Positions 9,181 to 17,355 are shown, numbered from the stretch's first letter. The stretch is 32,213 nt of DNA from Allobosea sp. 12-68-7 (GCA_002279705.1 NCCO01000009.1:1-32213), one strand, 5' to 3'. Translations and numbers: made by a program. Notes: generated from the sequence alone by a model not told the origin.

Positions 9181-9646
9181 GGCCGGGCTCCGTTGGCGGG
9201 CTGTGCCGGCAGCGATGCGGCTTGATGTCGAGCAGCGGCGTGCCGTCGAGGCAGTCGAGCCCGCGCACCAGCAGCGCGCCGTCCTCGACGCCGAGCAGCC
9301 GCACGCGCGAGAGCGCGATCGGGTTGGGCCGGACCGGGGAGCGCAGCGCGAAGGTCCCGAGCGGCTCGCCGCCGCGCGGCGTCTGCGTGACGAGGTCGCG
9401 CCGCGCCTGATGCATCCAGTAGAGCAGGTCGAGCCAGGCGAAACCCTCGATTCCGGCGAGCGCGGCCTGCCAGGTTTCGTCGATCTCGACGCGGCAGACC
9501 GGGCCGGCTTCGGCATCGCCCTGGCGCGGGCACTGGTCGCGCGTGGCGAAGGGCGTGCGCAGGCGGCCGATGAAGACGAGATGCGCGTCCCGCCGGTCGG
9601 GCAGGGGCGCGCTGGTTTCGCCCGGTCGTGTCGCCTGCCAGTCCAT
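9167..9646 (-). CDS. TrmO/TsaA-family (YaeB-like) SAM-dependent methyltransferase
   Basis: The 159-residue product matches the short TrmO family (COG1720), whose E. coli member N6-methylates threonylcarbamoyladenosine in tRNA. Visible family features are VFIGRLRTPFATRDQCPRQG near the start, VEIDETWQAALAGIEGFAWL, and RSPVRPNPIALSRVRLLGVE, which is the R-PNPI block of the TsaA beta-barrel. The tail contains HRCRHSPP. Family members in metal-transport clusters may act on something other than tRNA, but no evidence here decides this. It sits between a modA-like gene (12 bp gap) and the binding protein (14 bp overlap), so it is co-transcribed with the oxyanion genes. Confidence 0.88.
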   Translation of the reverse strand: MDWQATRPGETSAPLPDRRDAHLVFIGRLRTPFATRDQCPRQGDAEAGPVCRVEIDETWQAALAGIEGFAWLDLLYWMHQARRDLVTQTPRGGEPLGTFALRSPVRPNPIALSRVRLLGVEDGALLVRGLDCLDGTPLLDIKPHRCRHSPPTEPGHAPS

Positions 9647-9658
9647 GGGAGTCTCCGG

Positions 9659-10480
9659 TCAGCCGCCTTCGCGCGGGAGCGTCGGCGCGGCGAAGCCGTG
9701 CCGGGCCAGGATCGCCTGGCCGTCCTGCGCGAGGATGAACATGGCGAGGCGTGCCGCATTTGGCGAGGCCCCGTTCATCACGGTCAGCCCGTATTCGGCG
9801 CCCACCGCCAGCTCCGGCGGCAGCCTGACGAGGCGGATCCCCGGCTGTTCCCTGGCGATCGGCGCCGCATTGGTGCAATAGGCGAGGAACAGGTCGGCTG
9901 CGCCGCTGGCGAGGTTGTGACCGTAGACGTTGAGCCCGTCCGGCGCCGGCGCGCTGCCGGGCCCGCCGGTGAGCTGCAGCGCCTTGGCCTCCAGCGCCGC
10001 CCGGGCGCCGCGTTTCACCGCCTCGGCCCGCGCGAAAACCTGGAAGGCGTAGTCGCCGGACGGGTCAGCGCGCGGCGTCGAGGTGCCGAGCTTGAGGCTC
10101 GCGTCGAGCATGCGTTCCAGCAGCGTCTCCGGCGTCGCGGCGACGCCGGGCCGGACGAAGGCGCAGAGCTCGTTGCGGGCGAACAGCACGACCGGGCCGC
10201 TGCGCCCCTCCTTCGCCAGAGCGCGGGGGTTGCCGAGATCGGCGGAGGCGAAGACCTCCGCCGCCTCGCCCTTTGCGATGCGCCCGCGCAGCAGGCCCGA
10301 TGCGCCGAAGGCCGGCTTCACGGCAAGCCCGCTCTGGGCCGTGAAGGCCTGCGTCACCTCGGTGAGCGCGGCCCGCAGGCTGCCGGCCGCATGCAGGAGA
10401 ACAGGCTCCTGCGCGCGGGCGGCGGAGCTCGCGGCGAGGCCCCCCATCAGGAGGAGGCCTGCGAGAACGCTGCGGCGCAT
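9659..10480 (-). CDS. ModA-like molybdate-binding periplasmic protein (orphan)
   Basis: The 273-residue product starts MRRSVLAGLLLMGGLAASSA with an ARAQ cleavage site. The mature part begins VLLHAAGSLRAALTEVTQAF, the N-terminal ModA signature in which the serine of AAGSL contacts the oxyanion. It continues with PAFGASGLLRGRIAKGEAAE and VFASADLGNPRALAKEG, both typical. No modB or modC lies in the window, so it may feed TupBC, the type II importer or a remote permease. The ATG at 10480 is 4 bp after the tupA stop. The longer frame to 10507 would overlap tupA and is not preferred. Confidence 0.85.
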   Translation of the reverse strand: MRRSVLAGLLLMGGLAASSAARAQEPVLLHAAGSLRAALTEVTQAFTAQSGLAVKPAFGASGLLRGRIAKGEAAEVFASADLGNPRALAKEGRSGPVVLFARNELCAFVRPGVAATPETLLERMLDASLKLGTSTPRADPSGDYAFQVFARAEAVKRGARAALEAKALQLTGGPGSAPAPDGLNVYGHNLASGAADLFLAYCTNAAPIAREQPGIRLVRLPPELAVGAEYGLTVMNGASPNAARLAMFILAQDGQAILARHGFAAPTLPREGG

Positions 10481-10484
10481 GGGA

Positions 10485-11363
10485 TCACGCCCCCGCCTGC
10501 GTCGCATTCGGGAAGAACAGCTGCTGCCCGTCGATCTTGTAGTCGGCGATGGCCTTCTGCCCCTCGGGTCCGACGAGCCAGTTCACGAAGGCCTGCCCGT
10601 CGTTGATCTTGACATGCGGATGCTTGGCCGGGTTCACCGCGATAACGCCGTACTGGTTGAACAGGCGACGGTCGCCCTCGACCGCGATGCCGAGATCGCC
10701 GCGGTTCTTGAAGGAGATCCAGGTCCCCCGATCGGCCAGCACATAGGCGCCCATGCCGCCGGCGGTGTTGAGCGCGGCGCCCATGCCCTGGCCGATTTCG
10801 CGATACCAGGCGCCCTTCTTGGCGGCGAGATCGACGCCCGCGACCTTCCAGAGCGCGAGTTCGGCCGAATGTGTGCCGGACTTGTCGCCGCGCGAGACGA
10901 AGGGCACGCCTTTCTCGGCAATCTTCACCAGCGCGGCGGCGATGTCCTTCGTGCCACTGATGCCGGCCGGGTCGGCCTTCGGACCGATCAGGACGAAGTC
11001 GTTGTACATGACGGGCTTGCGCTCCAGCCCGAAGCCGTCGGCGACGAACTTCTCCTCCTGCGCCTTGGCATGGACGAAGACGACGTCGGCGTCGCCGCGC
11101 CGGCCGGTGTCGAGCGCCTGACCCGTGCCCTGCGAGACGACGCGGACCTCGATGCCGGTCTTCGCCTTGAACAGTGGCAGGATATGGCCGAACAGGCCGG
11201 AATCCTGGGTCGAGGTGGTCGAGGACACCGTGATGAAGCGGGTACCAGTCGCGGCCGGTGCGGAGGCGGCCGGCGGCGTCGCGGTGGTGGTCTGGGCCCA
11301 GGCGAGGCCGGTCAGGGCGGCGGTGAAGCCGGTAGCGAGGACAAGGCGTCGGGTCGTGGTCAT
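10485..11363 (-). CDS. tupA: Tungstate ABC transporter substrate-binding protein
   Basis: The 292-residue product has a Sec signal (MTTTRRLVLATGFTAALTGL, AWAQ) and then the TupA signature. ITVSSTTSTQDSGLFGHILP carries the TTSTxDSG oxyanion-binding loop, followed by VVSQGTGQALDTGRRGDADV and FVHAKAQEEKFVADG. FVSRGDKSGTH gives the second conserved ligand loop. TupA binds tungstate with very high affinity and selectivity over molybdate. The ATG at 11363 has AAGGAG at ideal spacing, so it is chosen over an ATG at 11405. It follows tupC after 38 bp. Confidence 0.93.
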   Translation of the reverse strand: MTTTRRLVLATGFTAALTGLAWAQTTTATPPAASAPAATGTRFITVSSTTSTQDSGLFGHILPLFKAKTGIEVRVVSQGTGQALDTGRRGDADVVFVHAKAQEEKFVADGFGLERKPVMYNDFVLIGPKADPAGISGTKDIAAALVKIAEKGVPFVSRGDKSGTHSAELALWKVAGVDLAAKKGAWYREIGQGMGAALNTAGGMGAYVLADRGTWISFKNRGDLGIAVEGDRRLFNQYGVIAVNPAKHPHVKINDGQAFVNWLVGPEGQKAIADYKIDGQQLFFPNATQAGA

Positions 11364-11401
11364 GGTCGTCTCCTTGGGGTTCTTGTGGGTCATGGCAGGG
11401 G

Positions 11402-12124
11402 TCACCAGATCAGCTCTCCGGCGAGGAAGGCGCGCGCCTCGGGGGAGGCCGGACCGGCGAAGAAGTCGGCGGCCGGCGCGTCCGCGATCAGCCGGCCGCG
11501 ATGCAGGAACAGCACGCGCGAGGCCAGCCGCCGCGCCTGGCCGAGATCATGCGTCGACATCAGCACCGTGATGCCCTCGGCCACGAGGCCGGAGAGCAGT
11601 TCCTCAATCTGGCGGGTGGCGGCGGGGTCGAGCTGCGAGGTCGGCTCGTCCAGGAAGAGCAGTTCGGGCCGCAGCGCCCAGGCGCGGGCGATGGCGAGGC
11701 GCTGCTGCTCGCCGCCCGAGAGCAGGCGCGCCGCCTGGCCGGCGCGCTCGCCGAGGCCGAAGCGTTCGAGCGCGGTGCGGCAGCGCTCGCGGCGTTCGGG
11801 ACCGGCGACACCCGCCGCCGCCAGCGCGTGCAGCACATTCGCCTCGACCGAGCGGCGCAGCATGATCGGCTTCTGGAAGACCATGGCGTGACGCCGGTTG
11901 CGCCCCTCCGCGCCGCGCGCCCAGGCGATGGTGCCCTCGCTCGGCGCCAGCAGGCCGTGGCAGAGCCGCAGCGTCAGCGACTTGCCCGCGCCGTTGGGGC
12001 CGAGAATCACGGTCAGCCCGCCGGCCGGAAGCTGGAAGCTGATGCCGTCGACGAGGCGGCGCCCGTCGCCATGGAAGGCGACGGCGCGGACGTCGAGCGG
12101 CAGGATCGAGGCGAGGTCACGCAT
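11402..12124 (-). CDS. tupC: Tungstate ABC transporter ATPase
   Basis: The 240-residue ATPase has Walker A GPNGAGKS at 42-49, Q-loop VFQKPIML, signature LSGGEQQR, Walker B LLFLDEPTSQLD and H-loop STHDLGQ. It resembles the phosphate/tungstate branch of importer ATPases and pairs with TupB immediately upstream (5-bp gap). The ATG at 12124 is preceded by GGTGAG. The frame remains open much further upstream, but that portion is antisense-like shadow through tupB. It energises tungstate uptake for tungsto- or molybdo-cofactor enzymes. Confidence 0.9.
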   Translation of the reverse strand: MRDLASILPLDVRAVAFHGDGRRLVDGISFQLPAGGLTVILGPNGAGKSLTLRLCHGLLAPSEGTIAWARGAEGRNRRHAMVFQKPIMLRRSVEANVLHALAAAGVAGPERRERCRTALERFGLGERAGQAARLLSGGEQQRLAIARAWALRPELLFLDEPTSQLDPAATRQIEELLSGLVAEGITVLMSTHDLGQARRLASRVLFLHRGRLIADAPAADFFAGPASPEARAFLAGELIW

Positions 12125-12129
12125 GAAGC

Positions 12130-12831
12130 TCACCCGGCATACCGGGCGCCGATGCGGCTGGCGCCGAAGGCAACCGCATTGATGGCGAGCGTCAGGGCGA
12201 TCAGGACGAGGCCGAGGCCGAGCGCCAGTGGCAGGTCGCCCTTCGAGGTTTCGAGCGTGATCGCCGTGGTCATGGTGCGGGTGTAGCCGGCGATGTTGCC
12301 GCCGACGATCAGGACGGCGCCGACCTCGGCACTGGCGCGGCCGAAGCCGGCGAGCAGGGCGGTGGCCAGCGCGAAGCGGCCGTCGAAGAGCAGGGTGGGG
12401 ATGGCGCGGACGCCTTCGAGACCGACGGAGCGGAGATGGTCGCGATACTCGCCCCAGAGATCCTCGACCGTCTGGCGGGTCAGCGCGATGACGATCGGCA
12501 GCACGAGGAGGACCTGTGCCAGGATCATCGCCGTCGGCGTGAACAGCAGCCCGAGCGGCCCGAGCGGCCCCGAGCGCGAGAGCATCAGGAAGACGACGAG
12601 ACCGGCGACGACGGGCGGCAGGCCCATCAGCGCGTTCAGGCAGACGATCACGGCGGAGCGGCCGCGGAAGCGCGCCAGAGCCAGGGCCGCGCCCAGCGGC
12701 AGCCCGATCAGAGCCGCGATCAGAACCGCCGTCAGCGTGACCCGCAGCGACAGGCCGACGATCGCGAGGAAAGCCGGATCGAGCCCGACGATCAGGGCGA
12801 AGGCGGCCGAAAAGATCGCTCCGAAGTCCAA
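12130..12831 (-). CDS. tupB: Tungstate ABC transporter permease
   Basis: The 233-residue inner-membrane protein has five to six hydrophobic helices. It contains the EAA-like cytoplasmic loop DHLRSVGLEGVRAIPTLLFD and the family block FGRASAEVGAVLIVGGNIAG, characteristic of TupB. The N-terminus FALIVGLDPAFLAIVGLSLR fits TupB alignments. The start is a TTG at 12831 with GGGAG upstream; no better ATG is available without cutting the first helix. It is the first gene of the tup block and is divergent from the regulator at 12931, so the shared gap of about 100 bp must hold its promoter. Confidence 0.9.
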   Translation of the reverse strand: MDFGAIFSAAFALIVGLDPAFLAIVGLSLRVTLTAVLIAALIGLPLGAALALARFRGRSAVIVCLNALMGLPPVVAGLVVFLMLSRSGPLGPLGLLFTPTAMILAQVLLVLPIVIALTRQTVEDLWGEYRDHLRSVGLEGVRAIPTLLFDGRFALATALLAGFGRASAEVGAVLIVGGNIAGYTRTMTTAITLETSKGDLPLALGLGLVLIALTLAINAVAFGASRIGARYAG

Positions 12832-12875
12832 GCCGGCCCGCTCCCTGGATGTTGGTTCCCTGCAAAGACTTGTCT

Positions 12876-12911
12876 CTCTTAGAATTCAATGCGACCAAAT
12901 GCCAACAATGG
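12876..12911. promoter_or_regulatory. Candidate promoter/operator of the tup operon
   Basis: On the minus strand TTGGCA (12905-12900) and TAAGAG (12881-12876) are 18 bp apart and could be the -35 and -10 elements for tupB. The -10 match is weak. Overlapping them on the plus strand are AATGC at 12888, AATGC at 12898 and AATGG at 12907, spaced 10 and 9 bp, plus a GAATTC-centred near-palindrome at 12879-12889. Repeats on one helical face overlapping a promoter would suit repression by the divergent regulator. Confidence 0.3.
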
Positions 12912-12930
12912 AATCAGCGCAGGCAAGTGC

Positions 12931-13827
12931 ATGTCATTGCAGGATCAGATCTATCTGACGACCGAGGAGGCGGCGGGTTACCTCCGGCTGAAGGAGCGCA
13001 AGCTCTATGACCTCGTCGCCAGCGGCGCCGTGCCCTGCACCAAGGTCAGCGGCAAATGGCTGTTTCCGCGCGCTGCGCTCGACCGCTGGCTCGAGGCGGG
13101 GCTCTCGCGGCCGGAGGGGATGCAGCCGGTGTCCCCGCCGCCGATCATCGGCGGTAGCCAGGATTCGCTGCTGGAGGTGGCGGTGCGCGATTCCGCCTGC
13201 GGGCTGGCCCTGCTGGCCGAAGGCTCACAAGCCGGGCTCGACCGGCTGCTGCGCGGCGAGGTCGCGATCGCGGCCATCCATCTCCATGCCACGCCCGACG
13301 ATGACGAGGCCAATCCCGCGGCCATCCTGGCTGAGCCCGGCCTGTTCGATGCGGTGGTGATCGGCTTCGCGCGCCGCGAGCAGGGTCTGCTGGTTGCGCC
13401 CGGCAATCCGCTGGGCCTGTCCGGCCTGGCGTCGGCGGTCACCCAACAGGCACGGTTCGCGCGGCGCCAGGCGGGCGCAGGCGCGCAGCTCCTTCTCAAC
13501 AGTCTGGTCGAGCGCGAGGCGCTGCCCGCGACGGCGATGGTCCTCACGGAGGGAATCTGTGCCACGGGCCAGGATCTCGCACTCGCCATCCGCACCGGGC
13601 GCGCCGATTGCGGCATCGCCTCGCGGGCGATTGCCAGCGCCTTTGGGCTCGATTTCCTGCCGCTGGTCTGGGAGCATGTCGATCTGGTGATGCGCCGCCG
13701 GACCTATTTCGAGCCGGCGACGCAGATGCTGCTGCGCTGGATGCGCGGCGCGGCGATGGCCGCCCGGGCGCGCGAACTCGGCGGCTATGATCTCGCGCGC
13801 AGTGGTGCGGTGCGGCTCAACCGCTGA
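12931..13827 (+). CDS. Helix-turn-helix regulator with periplasmic-binding-protein-like domain (COG1910 type)
   Basis: The 298-residue cytoplasmic protein has an excisionase-type winged HTH in residues 7-60 (IYLTTEEAAGYLRLKERKLY through KWLFPRAALDRWL). A PBP-like domain of about 220 residues follows, with LEVAVRDSACGLALLAEGSQ, GLLVAPGNPLGL, RRQAGAGAQLLLN and DCGIASRAIASAFGLDFLPL, resembling the COG1910/PF12727 molybdate-binding-like domain. Such proteins are thought to sense an intracellular ligand directly. Divergent placement next to tupBCA suggests tungstate or molybdate as the effector and tup as the target. An ATG at 12889 is possible, but the chosen start lies directly before the HTH. 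The end faces the aldolase gene, with 9 bp between stop codons. Confidence 0.85.
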   Translation: MSLQDQIYLTTEEAAGYLRLKERKLYDLVASGAVPCTKVSGKWLFPRAALDRWLEAGLSRPEGMQPVSPPPIIGGSQDSLLEVAVRDSACGLALLAEGSQAGLDRLLRGEVAIAAIHLHATPDDDEANPAAILAEPGLFDAVVIGFARREQGLLVAPGNPLGLSGLASAVTQQARFARRQAGAGAQLLLNSLVEREALPATAMVLTEGICATGQDLALAIRTGRADCGIASRAIASAFGLDFLPLVWEHVDLVMRRRTYFEPATQMLLRWMRGAAMAARARELGGYDLARSGAVRLNR

Positions 13828-13829
13828 GA

Positions 13830-13850
13830 GCGCCCGTCAGGTCAGGGCGC
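13830..13850. terminator. Short hairpin between convergent genes
   Basis: GCGCCC (13830-13835) and GGGCGC (13845-13850) form a 6-bp GC stem with a 9-nt loop between the converging regulator and aldolase genes, overlapping the aldolase stop. No T-run follows on either strand, so this is only a weak candidate for a shared terminator. Confidence 0.25.
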
Positions 13851-14973
13851 CACGTCCCGCGATCGGCCAGAGCGCCTCGACATGGGCATCCGCCGTGTGC
13901 AAGCCGCGCACACCAACATACCAGTCATGCAGGTTCACCGTCGGGTCGCAATGGCCCGGGATCAGCAGCAGCCGGTCGCCGCGATGCGGCAGGGCGATCG
14001 GATCGCCCGTCAGCACGCCATGCTCGTCGGATGGCTTGGTGTAGATCACGCCCTCGCGCCGGAACGGCATCGGCATGCCGGAATCGACCGAGGCCGCCTT
14101 GTGGCCGGCATCGACGACGGCCCGGTCCGGTACCGGCTTGCTCATCACCCCGGTAAGGACGAACAGCGCATGCTCGAAGGTGCGGAACGGCGTGCCGTCG
14201 GCCTGGCGGTTGCGGGCATAATCGGCGTCCATGAAGATGTAGGACCCGGCCTGGATCTCGTTCCAGATGCCGGACTGGCTCTCGATCTCGAAGGTGCCGG
14301 TGCCGGCGCCTCCGACCACGGCGCAGGCGAGGCCGGCCTGCTGCAGCCGCTCCACCGTGTTGCGGGTGCCGAGCGCGGCGCGCTCGATCGCCTCGCGCCG
14401 CTCGTCGATCGAGCGCATGTGCTGGGCGGTGCCGTGATAGGCCTGCAGGCCGCCGAAGCGCAGCGTGTTGCTGCGGGCGATCGCCTCCGCCAGCCGCACC
14501 GCCGTCTCGCCGGGCGCGACGCCGCAGCGGCGGCCACCGACATCGATCTCGACGAGCACGTCGAGCACGACGTCGTGGCGGGCGGCGGCCTCGGCGGCCT
14601 CGCGGATGCCGTCGAGATGATCGACGCAGAGCCCGATCCTGGCCTGGCGCGCGAGCTTCGCCAGCCGGTCGAGCTTGGCTGCGCCCGCGATCTCGTTGCT
14701 GACGAGCACGTCGGTCACGCCGCCCTCGACCAGGATTTCCGCCTCGGAGACTTTCTGGCAGCACTGGCCGACCGCGCCATGGGCGATCTGGCGCAGCGCG
14801 ATCTCCGGGCTCTTGTGGGTCTTGGCATGGGGCCGCAGCCGGACGCCATGGCCCTGCGTATAGGCCGCCATGGTGACGAGATTGCGCTCAAAGGCGTCGA
14901 GATCGAGGATCAGCGCCGGGGTGTCGATCTCGTTGAAGCTCTGGCCGGGCTGGGCCGGCGGGTGCAGGGGCAT
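13837..14973 (-). CDS. DSD1-family PLP enzyme, D-threonine / 3-hydroxy-D-aspartate aldolase type
   Basis: The 378-residue protein has the fold-type III (alanine-racemase-like) barrel. EIDTPALILDLDAFERN opens it, RPHAKTHKS supplies the PLP lysine (K51), and AYHGTAQHM and GGAGTGTFE are phosphate and ring contacts. The C-terminal GHCDPTVNLHDWYVG carries the metal-binding His341 and Asp343 typical of D-threonine aldolase and BhcC. These enzymes split beta-hydroxy-D-amino acids into glycine and an aldehyde, using PLP and a divalent cation. No bhcA, bhcB or bhcD neighbours are present, so a beta-hydroxyaspartate cycle is not supported. The ATG at 14973 matches the family start; the longer frame to 15153 runs into the divergent exporter. 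Confidence 0.88.
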   Translation of the reverse strand: MPLHPPAQPGQSFNEIDTPALILDLDAFERNLVTMAAYTQGHGVRLRPHAKTHKSPEIALRQIAHGAVGQCCQKVSEAEILVEGGVTDVLVSNEIAGAAKLDRLAKLARQARIGLCVDHLDGIREAAEAAARHDVVLDVLVEIDVGGRRCGVAPGETAVRLAEAIARSNTLRFGGLQAYHGTAQHMRSIDERREAIERAALGTRNTVERLQQAGLACAVVGGAGTGTFEIESQSGIWNEIQAGSYIFMDADYARNRQADGTPFRTFEHALFVLTGVMSKPVPDRAVVDAGHKAASVDSGMPMPFRREGVIYTKPSDEHGVLTGDPIALPHRGDRLLLIPGHCDPTVNLHDWYVGVRGLHTADAHVEALWPIAGRGALT

Positions 14974-15085
14974 GGTCTGTGGCGCTTTCCTGAATCGGTC
15001 GCGCCCATGGGACGCCAGCTTCTTGTCCGGGGCAAGACCCGGCCGGCCGTAGCGCTCGCTCCGGCGCCGTGATAGGTCGCGCGCC

Positions 15086-16906
15086 ATGAAGATTGGCCGC
15101 GTCACCGACGATACGTTCGCGCTTCTCCTCCGCGTCTGGCGCGAGCAGGTCAAAGCCTATCTGCCGCAGACGGCGATGATCCTCGGCCTCGTCGTGGTGA
15201 TCGCGGCGACGACGAGCTTCTACCCGTTGCTGATCAAGGCGGCCTTCGATGCCTTCGCCGACCCGATGACGGCGGAGGCGACCGGTTTCGTCCGGCGCAT
15301 GGAGCGGCTGGTCTCCAAGTCGCTCGGCATCGAGATCGGCGTCGTCAACGCGGTCGCGGTCGTCGTCGTCATCGTCACGGCGGTGAAGGGCTTCTCGCTG
15401 CTGGCCCAGACGGTGATGACCAACAGCGTCGTCAGCCGGATCGAGGCGGACATGCAGACGGCGCTCTATGCGCATCTGATCCGGGCCGATCTCGCCCAGC
15501 TCCATCGCGAGAACCCGGCCTCGCTGACCCAGCGCTTCACCACCGACTTCACCTTCGTCAAGGAGGCGCTGACGCGTCTGATCAACATCGCGGTGCGCGA
15601 TGTGCTCACCGCGATTGCCCTGGTCGGCGCGATGTTCTGGATCGACTGGCAGATGACGCTCGTCGTCATGATGATCGCGCCGATCGTCGCGCATCCGATC
15701 GGCAAGATCGGCCGGAAACTGCGCCGCATGGCGACCTCGCAGCAGGAGCAGACCGGACTGATGGCGAGCCTGGTCACCGAGAGCCTGCAGGGCGCGCGCG
15801 CCGCCAAGACCGACACGCTCGAGCCCTATCTCGAGCGGCGGGCGGCGAGTGCCTTCGAGACCATCCGCGCGCTCAAGATGAAGGCCGCCAATGCGCGCGG
15901 ACGGCTCGATCCGCTGCTCGAGGTCGGCGGCGGCATGGCGGTGGCCGGCGTGCTGGCGGCGATCGGCGTGCGCATCACCGGCGGCGGCTCCACCGTCGGC
16001 GATTTCACCGGCTATGTCTCGGCGCTGCTGCTGGCAGCCCAGCCGATGCGTTCGCTCGGCAATCTCAATGCCATCGTCCAGGAGGCCGGCGCCTCCCTGA
16101 AGCGCTATTACGCCCTGCTCGACGAGAAGCCCCGGATCATCGACGCCGCCGACGCCAGGCCCCTGGTGGTCGGCGCGGGCGAGGTCGCCTTCCGGCAGCT
16201 GCGCTTCCGCTACCGCGACGACCAGCGCGCGCTCGAGGGCATCGACCTCGTCGCCGAGGGCGGCAAGACCACCGCGCTGGTCGGACGCTCGGGCTCGGGC
16301 AAATCGACCCTGCTGGCCCTGGTGCCGCGGCTCTACGACCCGACGGAGGGACGCGTCGAGATCGATCGGCAGGATCTGCGCGGGCTGACGCTGGCGTCGC
16401 TGCGCTCGCAGATCGGCGTCGTCAGCCAGGATGTCGTGCTGTTCGACGATACGGTACGCGCCAACATCGCCTTCGGGCGACCGGGCGTCAGCGACGACGA
16501 GATCGTCGCGGCGGCAAAAGCCGCCGCCGCGCATGATTTCATCCTGGCGATGCCGGAGGGTTACGATTCCGCCGTCGGCGAGCGTGGCCAGAAGCTCTCC
16601 GGCGGCGAGCGCCAGCGTATCGCGATTGCCCGCGCCATCCTCAAGGACGCGCCGATCCTGCTGCTCGATGAGGCGACGAGCGCGCTCGACGCCGAATCGG
16701 AGCGGCTGGTTCAGCAGGCGCTGGCCCGGCTGATGAAGAACCGGACCACGCTCGTCATCGCCCACCGGCTCTCGACGGTCCGCGAAGCGGACCTCATCGT
16801 CGTGATGGAAGAGGGCAAGATCGTCGAGACCGGCAGCCACGAGGCGCTGCTCGCGCGCGACGGGGCCTATGCGCGGCTGCACCGGCTGCAGGTCATCGCG
16901 GACTGA
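15086..16906 (+). CDS. MsbA-like ABC exporter (fused TMD-NBD half-transporter)
   Basis: The 606-residue protein has an N-terminal ABC transmembrane domain of six helices (about 20-330) and a C-terminal nucleotide-binding domain. Walker A GRSGSGKST is at 400-408, signature LSGGERQR near 504, Walker B ILLLDEATSALD near 523-534 and H-loop IAHRLSTV. As a half-transporter it should homodimerise. Many alphaproteobacterial MsbA-like proteins flip lipid A or other lipids, and others export drugs; nothing local fixes the substrate. It is divergent from the aldolase with 112 bp between them. HisE follows on the same strand after 74 bp. Confidence 0.92.
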   Translation: MKIGRVTDDTFALLLRVWREQVKAYLPQTAMILGLVVVIAATTSFYPLLIKAAFDAFADPMTAEATGFVRRMERLVSKSLGIEIGVVNAVAVVVVIVTAVKGFSLLAQTVMTNSVVSRIEADMQTALYAHLIRADLAQLHRENPASLTQRFTTDFTFVKEALTRLINIAVRDVLTAIALVGAMFWIDWQMTLVVMMIAPIVAHPIGKIGRKLRRMATSQQEQTGLMASLVTESLQGARAAKTDTLEPYLERRAASAFETIRALKMKAANARGRLDPLLEVGGGMAVAGVLAAIGVRITGGGSTVGDFTGYVSALLLAAQPMRSLGNLNAIVQEAGASLKRYYALLDEKPRIIDAADARPLVVGAGEVAFRQLRFRYRDDQRALEGIDLVAEGGKTTALVGRSGSGKSTLLALVPRLYDPTEGRVEIDRQDLRGLTLASLRSQIGVVSQDVVLFDDTVRANIAFGRPGVSDDEIVAAAKAAAAHDFILAMPEGYDSAVGERGQKLSGGERQRIAIARAILKDAPILLLDEATSALDAESERLVQQALARLMKNRTTLVIAHRLSTVREADLIVVMEEGKIVETGSHEALLARDGAYARLHRLQVIAD

Positions 16907-16980
16907 AACCGGCATACGCCGCGACATCGTCGACACGCGCCTGTCATAAAACGCTCATCGGTTAGGCCGAGTCTGGCGCG

Positions 16981-17355
16981 ATGGCTGATTCGATCCACCG
17001 TCTCCACGCCGCCGTGCTCGCGGCCCGCTCCCGCGATCCCGCCCATTCGCGGACGGCCCGGCTCGTCGCCGAGGGTCTGCCCAAGATGGCCAAGAAGCTG
17101 GCGGAAGAGGCGTTCGAGGTCGGTCTCGACGCCGTTCAGGGCGACCGCTCCGGGGCCATCCGCGAGAGTGCCGACCTGATCTACAACCTCGTCGTCCTCT
17201 GGAGCGCCATGGGCATCGCGCCCGAGGACGTCTGGCGCGAGATGGACCGGCGCGAGGCGCTCCACGGCATCGCCGAGAAGCTGCCGAAGAGCCGGGGCAA
17301 GATCGCCACGCCCGGCCTGCCCGCCGGGCTGCCGCTGCTGGCGGTGAAGCGCTGA
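16981..17355 (+). CDS. hisE: Phosphoribosyl-ATP diphosphatase
   Basis: HisE hydrolyses phosphoribosyl-ATP to phosphoribosyl-AMP and pyrophosphate, step two of histidine synthesis. The 124-residue product has the all-alpha MazG-like metal site: AEEAFE gives E42, E43 and E46, and ESADLIYNL gives E62 and D65. AKKLAEEAFEVGLDAVQGD and YNLVVLWSAMGIAPEDVWRE match HisE. The tail IATPGLPAGLPLLAVKR extends slightly beyond a minimal HisE. It stands alone here, away from hisBHAF, and may be either the sole copy or a second one. Confidence 0.85.
   Translation: MADSIHRLHAAVLAARSRDPAHSRTARLVAEGLPKMAKKLAEEAFEVGLDAVQGDRSGAIRESADLIYNLVVLWSAMGIAPEDVWREMDRREALHGIAEKLPKSRGKIATPGLPAGLPLLAVKR

Noticed and set aside
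13837-14973. bhc gene, beta-hydroxyaspartate cycle
   Set aside because: The enzyme could be BhcC-like, but the neighbours bhcA, bhcB, bhcD and bhcR are absent, so only the aldolase family is called.
15003-15011. CCCATGGG near the aldolase/exporter divergent region as a fourth operator copy
   Set aside because: It lacks the central AA spacing of the other sites and is only a short palindrome expected by chance in GC-rich DNA.
14888-16936. 682-codon minus-strand frame opposite the ABC exporter
   Set aside because: It is a shadow of a gene with intact Walker and signature motifs; its translation is Asp/Arg/His-rich noise.
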